In this document: one piece after another, positions 59,620 to 64,000 of the stretch | Layout: every line of letters begins with the position of its first letter | Position numbering within the stretch: position 1 is the stretch's first letter | NCBI GenBank assembly: GCA_002433235.1 | Contig: DJHS01000054.1 | Location: forward strand, 1-64,000 | Direction: 5' to 3' | DNA: 64,000 nucleotides | From: UBA6614 sp002433235 | GTDB taxonomy: Bacteria > Verrucomicrobiota > Verrucomicrobiia > Limisphaerales > UBA1100 | Made by a program: the position numbers and the translations under genes | Notes under the pieces: model-generated | Told to the model about the DNA's origin: nothing | The model's input: the letters and a program-made list of their open reading frames with translations, nothing else | Database searches by the model: none

Positions 59620-60426
59620 ATGACCGAGTTCTACGATACCCACGCACACTTGACGTTTCCGGATTTTGCGGAGGAGATTGACCAAGTTCTCAGCCGCGCC
59701 GCTGATGCTGGCATAACACGTATCGTTACCATTGGCACTGATCTGGACAGTAGTCGGCGTGCTGTTGCGCTTGCCGAGAAGCATGAGGGGATTTACGCAG
59801 TTGTCGGATGGCATCCCAATGACTTGGAGTCGGCTCCGGATGACGTGTGCCCGGATTTAAGGGAATTGTGCGCCCATGAGAAAGTTGTGGCCATCGGTGA
59901 GACCGGGATCGACCACTACCGGCTGCCCAGCAGCCGCGGTGGATCTGTGGTCGATGATGCGGTATGGAAGGAACGGCAGATCCGTGTATTCAGGCAGCAA
60001 TTGGACTTGGCCGTTGAATTGAAGCGCAATGTTGTGATTCACCAGCGAGTTGCCTTGAAACCGACCCTAGAAATTTTTGAGCAGTACGCCAGTCGTGTGC
60101 GTGGACAATTCCATTGTTTCGTTGACGATGTTGCGAGCATGCAACGCGTGGTGGAGCTTGGTTCCCTAATCAGCTTCACGGGCATTTTGACCTTCAAAAA
60201 TGCGAAGGATGTGCGAGAGACACTGGCGGCTACTCCTGAGGATCGGTTTATGCTGGAAACCGACAGCCCCTTTCTTGCGCCCGTGCCTTACCGTGGAAAA
60301 CGGTGTGAGCCGGCGTATGTGAAGGAAATCGCGGCCATTGCCGCGGAGGTGCGTGGCTGCTCGCTGAAAAAACTGAGCGGAGAGACATGTGCCACGGCAC
60401 GCGATTTTTTCAAGGGGCTGAATTGA
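59620..60426 (+). CDS. tatD: TatD-family metal-dependent hydrolase
   Basis: A 268-residue amidohydrolase-fold protein with all expected ligands: DTHAHL (HxH), the glutamate of AIGETGIDHY, histidines in VVIHQR and QFHCF, and the aspartate of LETDSPFLAP. TatD and YcfH proteins are cytosolic 3'-5' exonucleases or quality-control deacylases. It is convergent with the YggT-like gene. Confidence 0.93.
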   Translation: MTEFYDTHAHLTFPDFAEEIDQVLSRAADAGITRIVTIGTDLDSSRRAVALAEKHEGIYAVVGWHPNDLESAPDDVCPDLRELCAHEKVVAIGETGIDHYRLPSSRGGSVVDDAVWKERQIRVFRQQLDLAVELKRNVVIHQRVALKPTLEIFEQYASRVRGQFHCFVDDVASMQRVVELGSLISFTGILTFKNAKDVRETLAATPEDRFMLETDSPFLAPVPYRGKRCEPAYVKEIAAIAAEVRGCSLKKLSGETCATARDFFKGLN

Positions 60427-60438
60427 GGCGTTGATTGG

Positions 60439-61290
60439 TCAGCCAATCAACCTCTGGTAGAGCCAGCTCAAACGCTCAGGATGCATAAGGAGCAGGCCAC
60501 CCCAAGCCGCTGCCATGGCCGCCAAGGGCGCGAAATCCACCTTGCCCCACTGCAACGGGAACAACCGTAAAGGACTGAGCATGGCCTGCCCTGAGGAATC
60601 GATGATCTTCCAGAATTTGTGTTCCCCAAAATAAATGTAGCTGTTGAGTACATACAGGCCGAGCACCCCCAAGGCCATCCATGCCACAATACGCAGGTTC
60701 AAGACTGCCATGCCGCTAGCCAGATGAAGCAAGGCCTCGGGGGATTGGCCGGGAAGGATGCCCAATTGCATGAGCCACCACGCTGAACCATAATGCACAG
60801 AGGCCCCCAGCAAAATTGCGAGTGGAACAATCAGCACGGCTGGAAGCATATCCAGAAAACCCAATTGGCTTCTCAAAAAATATCTCCACCTGCGGGCATC
60901 TTCAGTGGCCGGCTTAATGGTGGATGCAAATACCAGTACAAAATTATATAAAACCAGCCAACCAGAAAAGCTGATCACGGAAAACGCAAGCTGCTTGCCA
61001 AAATCCGCCCAAGTAAATGGCAGCGAGAACGCAGCTGAGAATTCCGGCGTAAAAGCTATGAACGTGACCCGGGGCTGCCAGTCAACTTCCGGCGCAATGC
61101 GATGATAAAACCATGCGCGGCCAACCAGCAAAATCGCCAAAAGCAGGAGCCCAACCGAGCCGCGTGCCAGCCGGGTGCCGTGTCTTTTAAAGAAACCTGC
61201 CTTGGATCCTGATGAATGGGCAGGCGTATGCCGCCAGTGTATCCACAACAGCAACGCCGCGAGGTTTAGAATCAGGTGCAACCACTCCAT
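60439..61290 (-). CDS. Multi-pass membrane protein with YggT-like repeat
   Basis: The 283-residue product has about seven hydrophobic helices. The C-terminal part contains the YggT signature: a helix, then LNSYIYFGEHKFWKIIDSSGQAMLSPLRLFPLQWGKVDFAPL and another helix. I use ATG 61290. YggT proteins are linked to ion or potassium handling and to cell division or photosystem organisation in other bacteria. It lies 17 bases downstream of sucD on the same strand. Confidence 0.78.
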   Translation of the reverse strand: MEWLHLILNLAALLLWIHWRHTPAHSSGSKAGFFKRHGTRLARGSVGLLLLAILLVGRAWFYHRIAPEVDWQPRVTFIAFTPEFSAAFSLPFTWADFGKQLAFSVISFSGWLVLYNFVLVFASTIKPATEDARRWRYFLRSQLGFLDMLPAVLIVPLAILLGASVHYGSAWWLMQLGILPGQSPEALLHLASGMAVLNLRIVAWMALGVLGLYVLNSYIYFGEHKFWKIIDSSGQAMLSPLRLFPLQWGKVDFAPLAAMAAAWGGLLLMHPERLSWLYQRLIG

Positions 61291-61307
61291 CCTTGACGGA
61301 CGAAAGG

Positions 61308-62198
61308 CTACATCATCTCCAGCAAAGTGCCAGCCATTTCTGATGGCGTTTCCGCCACGCCAATGCCCGCCTCGCGGAAGGCGGCTTTCTTCGCCTCCGC
61401 CGTGCCCTTGCCGCCACTCACGATGGCGCCCGCATGGCCCATGCGGCGTCCTGGCGGGGCGGTGGCGCCGGCGATGAAGCCGGCAATCGGCTTGTCGCAG
61501 TTCACCGCTGCCCACGCGGCGGCTTCCTCCTCGGCGGTGCCGCCGATCTCGCCGATCATGATGATGCCGTGCGTGTCGGGGTCGTCATTGAAAAGCTTGA
61601 GCACATCGAGATGCGACATGCCCGGCACGGGATCGCCGCCGATGCCCACGCAGGTCGATTGGCCGACTCCAGCGCTGGTGAGTTGCCACACCGCCTCGTA
61701 GGTGAGCGTGCCACTGCGGGAAACGACGCCGATGTTGCCCGCCTTGTGAATGTAGCCGGGCGAAATGCCGATGCGGCAGCCGCCGCTGGAATCTTCGCCC
61801 TCGCCGGGCGTGACGACACCGGGGCAGTTCGGGCCAATCAATTTCGTTTCGCTGGCATCCAAAACTTTTTTCACGCTCACCATGTCGCGCACGGGAATGC
61901 CCTCGGTGATGGCCACGACCAGCTCCAGCCCGGCATCGATGCCCTCAAGAATGGCATCGGCGGCAAAGGGCGGTGGCACGAAAACAGCCGTCGCCGTCGC
62001 CCCCGTCTCCGCGACGGCCTCGGCGACGCTGTCGTAGATGGGCACGGTTTCGGCAAACGTTTGCCCGCCCTTGCCGGGAGTGACGCCGGCGACGAGTTGC
62101 GAGCCGTAGTCGAGGCTCAGTTGGGCATGGCGTCCGCCGAAACCGCCGGTGATGCCTTGGACGATGAACTTGGTGTCAGGTTTTACGAGAATGGACAT
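61308..62198 (-). CDS. sucD: Succinyl-CoA ligase, alpha subunit
   Basis: A 296-residue subunit that binds CoA and carries the phosphohistidine. Visible features are the CoA-binding QGITGGFGGRHA start, the NCPGVVTPGE segment and GHAGAIVSGGKGTAEAK, with the active-site histidine. It starts 4 bases after sucC ends. Confidence 0.97.
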   Translation of the reverse strand: MSILVKPDTKFIVQGITGGFGGRHAQLSLDYGSQLVAGVTPGKGGQTFAETVPIYDSVAEAVAETGATATAVFVPPPFAADAILEGIDAGLELVVAITEGIPVRDMVSVKKVLDASETKLIGPNCPGVVTPGEGEDSSGGCRIGISPGYIHKAGNIGVVSRSGTLTYEAVWQLTSAGVGQSTCVGIGGDPVPGMSHLDVLKLFNDDPDTHGIIMIGEIGGTAEEEAAAWAAVNCDKPIAGFIAGATAPPGRRMGHAGAIVSGGKGTAEAKKAAFREAGIGVAETPSEMAGTLLEMM

Positions 62199-62202
62199 GG
62201 CG

Positions 62203-63405
62203 TTACTTGGCGGCTTCGACTGATTTTTGCGCGGCCTCGGCCATTGTGCCGGCGGTGATGATGGAGATGCCGGACTCGGCCAGGGTTTCGCGTCCGGCGT
62301 CGACGTTGTTGCCCTCGAGACGAACGACGAGCGGGAGCTTGAGGTCGGTTTCCTGGGCGGCAGCCACGACGCCCTCGGCGATGGTGTTGCAGTTCATGAT
62401 GCCGCCGAAAATGTTGACGAGGATCGCCTCGACGGCGGGATCGCTGAGGATTATCTCGAAGGCGGCTTTGACCTGTTCCTGCGTGGCGCCGCCGCCGACG
62501 TCGAGGAAGTTGGCTGGTTCGCCGCCGTAATGCTTGATGGCGTCCATCGTGGACATCGCCAGCCCGGCGCCGTTGACAAGGCAGGCGATGTTGCCGTCGA
62601 GCTTGATGTAGTTGAGGTCAAACTTGCCTGCCTCAACCTCCAGCGGATCCTCTTCGGACAGGTCGCGCATCTCGGCGATGTCCTTGTGGCGAAACATCGC
62701 GTTGGAGTCGATGGACATTTTCGCATCCAGCGCCACCACCGACTCGGTTCCGTCGTCGTTGGCGATGAGCGCCATCGGGTTCACCTCCACCATCGAGGCA
62801 TCGCACTCAGCCCACGTGCGGTACAAATTCTGCAGCAACCGCGCGCACTGCCCGATGAGCTTGCCGCGCAATCCGAGGGCAATCGCGATCTTGCGCCCCT
62901 GAAACGACTGCATGCCCAAATCGGGATCAATCGTCTCCTTAAAAATCTTCTCCGGCGTCGCCTCCGCCACCTCCTCGATGTTCACGCCGCCTTCCGCGCT
63001 CGCCATCAAGATCGGCCGTCCCTGCGCGCGGTCCAGCAACACCGCCACATAATATTCGCTTTTAATATCCTGCGCCGAGGTGATCAGCAACCGGTTCACC
63101 TGCTTGCCCTCTTCACCCGTTTGCTTCGTCACCAACACATTGCCAAACATCGCCTCCGCCTTGGCAAATGCATCCTCCGCCGAATCCGCCAAATGCACCC
63201 CGCCCTGAAAGCCATCCTTAAACGTCCCTTTCCCCCGGCCGCCGGCGTGGATTTGGCTTTTGACAACCACGCGGCTATTGCCCTCGGCAAAGAGTTTCTC
63301 AATCGCCGCCTTGGCTTCATCCAGCGAAGTGGCCGGCTCGCCGGCGGGCACGGCCACCCCGTGGCGCCGCATCAATTCCTTGGCCTGATATTCGTGCAGA
63401 TTCAT
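62203..63405 (-). CDS. sucC: Succinyl-CoA ligase, beta subunit
   Basis: A 400-residue ATP-grasp subunit with MNLHEYQAKELMRRHGV at the start, the VVKSQIHAGGRGK nucleotide loop, and the C-terminal NIFGGIMNCNTIAEG segment that meets the alpha subunit. It makes ATP or GTP from succinyl-CoA in the TCA cycle. Its ATG lies next to the T-run of a terminator. Confidence 0.97.
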   Translation of the reverse strand: MNLHEYQAKELMRRHGVAVPAGEPATSLDEAKAAIEKLFAEGNSRVVVKSQIHAGGRGKGTFKDGFQGGVHLADSAEDAFAKAEAMFGNVLVTKQTGEEGKQVNRLLITSAQDIKSEYYVAVLLDRAQGRPILMASAEGGVNIEEVAEATPEKIFKETIDPDLGMQSFQGRKIAIALGLRGKLIGQCARLLQNLYRTWAECDASMVEVNPMALIANDDGTESVVALDAKMSIDSNAMFRHKDIAEMRDLSEEDPLEVEAGKFDLNYIKLDGNIACLVNGAGLAMSTMDAIKHYGGEPANFLDVGGGATQEQVKAAFEIILSDPAVEAILVNIFGGIMNCNTIAEGVVAAAQETDLKLPLVVRLEGNNVDAGRETLAESGISIITAGTMAEAAQKSVEAAK

Positions 63406-63407
63406 AT

Positions 63408-63446
63408 AAAAAAACCGGTGCCCCTGCTATGCGGCAAGGGCACCGG
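63408..63446 (-). terminator. Rho-independent terminator between gltA and sucC
   Basis: A perfect 9-bp stem (CCGGTGCCC, 63415-63423, with GGGCACCGG, 63438-63446) is followed on the minus strand by seven T (63408-63414) and then, two bases on, by the sucC ATG. Confidence 0.85.
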
Positions 63447-63468
63447 GCGTTCAAGTAATTTGTGGTGT

Positions 63469-64000
63469 TTAACGATTCTCCACCGGCACCCACTCGAGGC
63501 CCTCGTCGCCGGCATACTCGGCCTTGGGGCGGATGAGGCGGTTGCCGTCGAGGTGCTCGAGGATGTGCGCCGTCCAGCCCGCCGTGCGCGCGATGGCGAA
63601 GATGGGCGTGAACAGGTCGGTCGGGATGCCGAGGCTGTAGTAGACGGTGGCGGAGTAGAAGTCCACATTGGCGTTGAGGTTCTTCTTTTCCTTCATCAAC
63701 TCGGCGATGCGCTCGCTCATGTCGATCCACTTGGTCTCGCCCAGCTCGTTGGTGAGCTTTTGCGCCATGCGCTTGAGGTGCGGTGCGCGCGGGTCCAGCG
63801 TGGTGTACACGCGGTGGCCGATGCCCATGATGCGGCGTTTGTTGGCCAGGCAATCCTCAACGTAGGCGTCCACCTTGTCGACCTCGCCGATCTCGTGGAG
63901 CATCTTGATGACGCCCTCGTTGGCGCCGCCGTGCAACGGGCCCTTGAGGGTGCCGATGGCACTGGTGATGGCGCTGTAAACGTCGCTCAGCGTCGCGATG
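63469..64000 (-). CDS. gltA: Citrate synthase, 5' end outside the window
   Basis: The visible 177 codons are the C-terminal half of the enzyme, which condenses acetyl-CoA and oxaloacetate. Catalytic segments seen are LHGGANEGV with the oxaloacetate histidine, GIGHRVY, NVDFYSA with its conserved aspartate and AIARTAGWTAHILE. The type is that of short CitZ-like synthases, so methylcitrate synthase is a second possibility. The gene runs on past the right edge and is followed by sucC. Confidence 0.92.
   Translation of the reverse strand, partial: IATLSDVYSAITSAIGTLKGPLHGGANEGVIKMLHEIGEVDKVDAYVEDCLANKRRIMGIGHRVYTTLDPRAPHLKRMAQKLTNELGETKWIDMSERIAELMKEKKNLNANVDFYSATVYYSLGIPTDLFTPIFAIARTAGWTAHILEHLDGNRLIRPKAEYAGDEGLEWVPVENR

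Noticed and set aside
75..64000. Long open frames antisense to or out of frame with the called genes
   Set aside because: They lack start signals, signal peptides or recognisable motifs and have the composition expected of GC-rich antisense frames over real genes.

Overview
The window looks like a piece of a Gram-negative bacterium of the PVC superphylum, most likely Verrucomicrobiota. This is inferred from the gene mix: two secreted sulfatases, a sialidase, DUF1080, ThuA-like and DUF1501 proteins, Tat-exported and cytosolic Gfo/Idh/MocA oxidoreductases, many TPR proteins, and lpxD, which implies a lipid A outer membrane. Two runs of N (1807-2119 and 12726-13108) show a draft or metagenome assembly. 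No rRNA, tRNA, CRISPR array, phage or insertion-sequence transposase was seen. Bases 1-74 hold no recognisable gene.

Layout. 75-5580 (+): glycan-degradation operon (sulfatase, sialidase, flavodoxin, sulfatase) with an embedded PIN-type toxin-antitoxin pair. 5607-12535 (-): arginine genes argF, argD, argB and argJ, interrupted by a PhoU / Na-phosphate symporter pair. 12536-15095: a gap-broken gene, two leucine-rich-repeat genes with flanking direct repeats, and a gene remnant. 15099-19740: an EamA transporter, two paralogous TPR proteins and a large enolase-superfamily enzyme.

19736-38499 (+) is the most unusual part. Two paralogous operons follow each other. Each has a conserved 117-nt upstream element, a large exported TPR protein, an ExbB/TolQ-like protein, an ExbD/TolR-like protein and a giant membrane-anchored protein. 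The first giant (1128 aa) has one membrane helix, a long Ser/Ala-rich repeat region and a C-terminal von Willebrand A domain. The second (2045 aa) has a PD40/TolB-like propeller, a membrane helix carrying the SxxxH motif of TonB and TolA, about 1150 residues of Gln/Ala/Thr/Pro-rich linker and a C-terminal alpha/alpha-toroid domain. I infer proton-motive-force-driven envelope machines in which the giant proteins stand where TonB or TolA would.

38548-44373: a cluster for 3-keto-glycoside style sugar metabolism (DUF1080, Gfo/Idh/MocA, ThuA-like) and a TPR lipoprotein with a redox domain. 44375-47919 (-): housekeeping genes panD, lpxD, rplM, rpsI and argC. 47994-54739: two more Gfo/Idh/MocA proteins, an NSS symporter with a large periplasmic insertion, a TIM-barrel isomerase, a DUF2007 protein and a DUF1501 protein. 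54736-64000: recN, a metallo-beta-lactamase-fold hydrolase, another sugar isomerase, a secreted HExxH protein, a TatD nuclease, a YggT-like membrane protein, and the TCA genes sucD, sucC and the 3' part of a citrate synthase gene that runs off the end.
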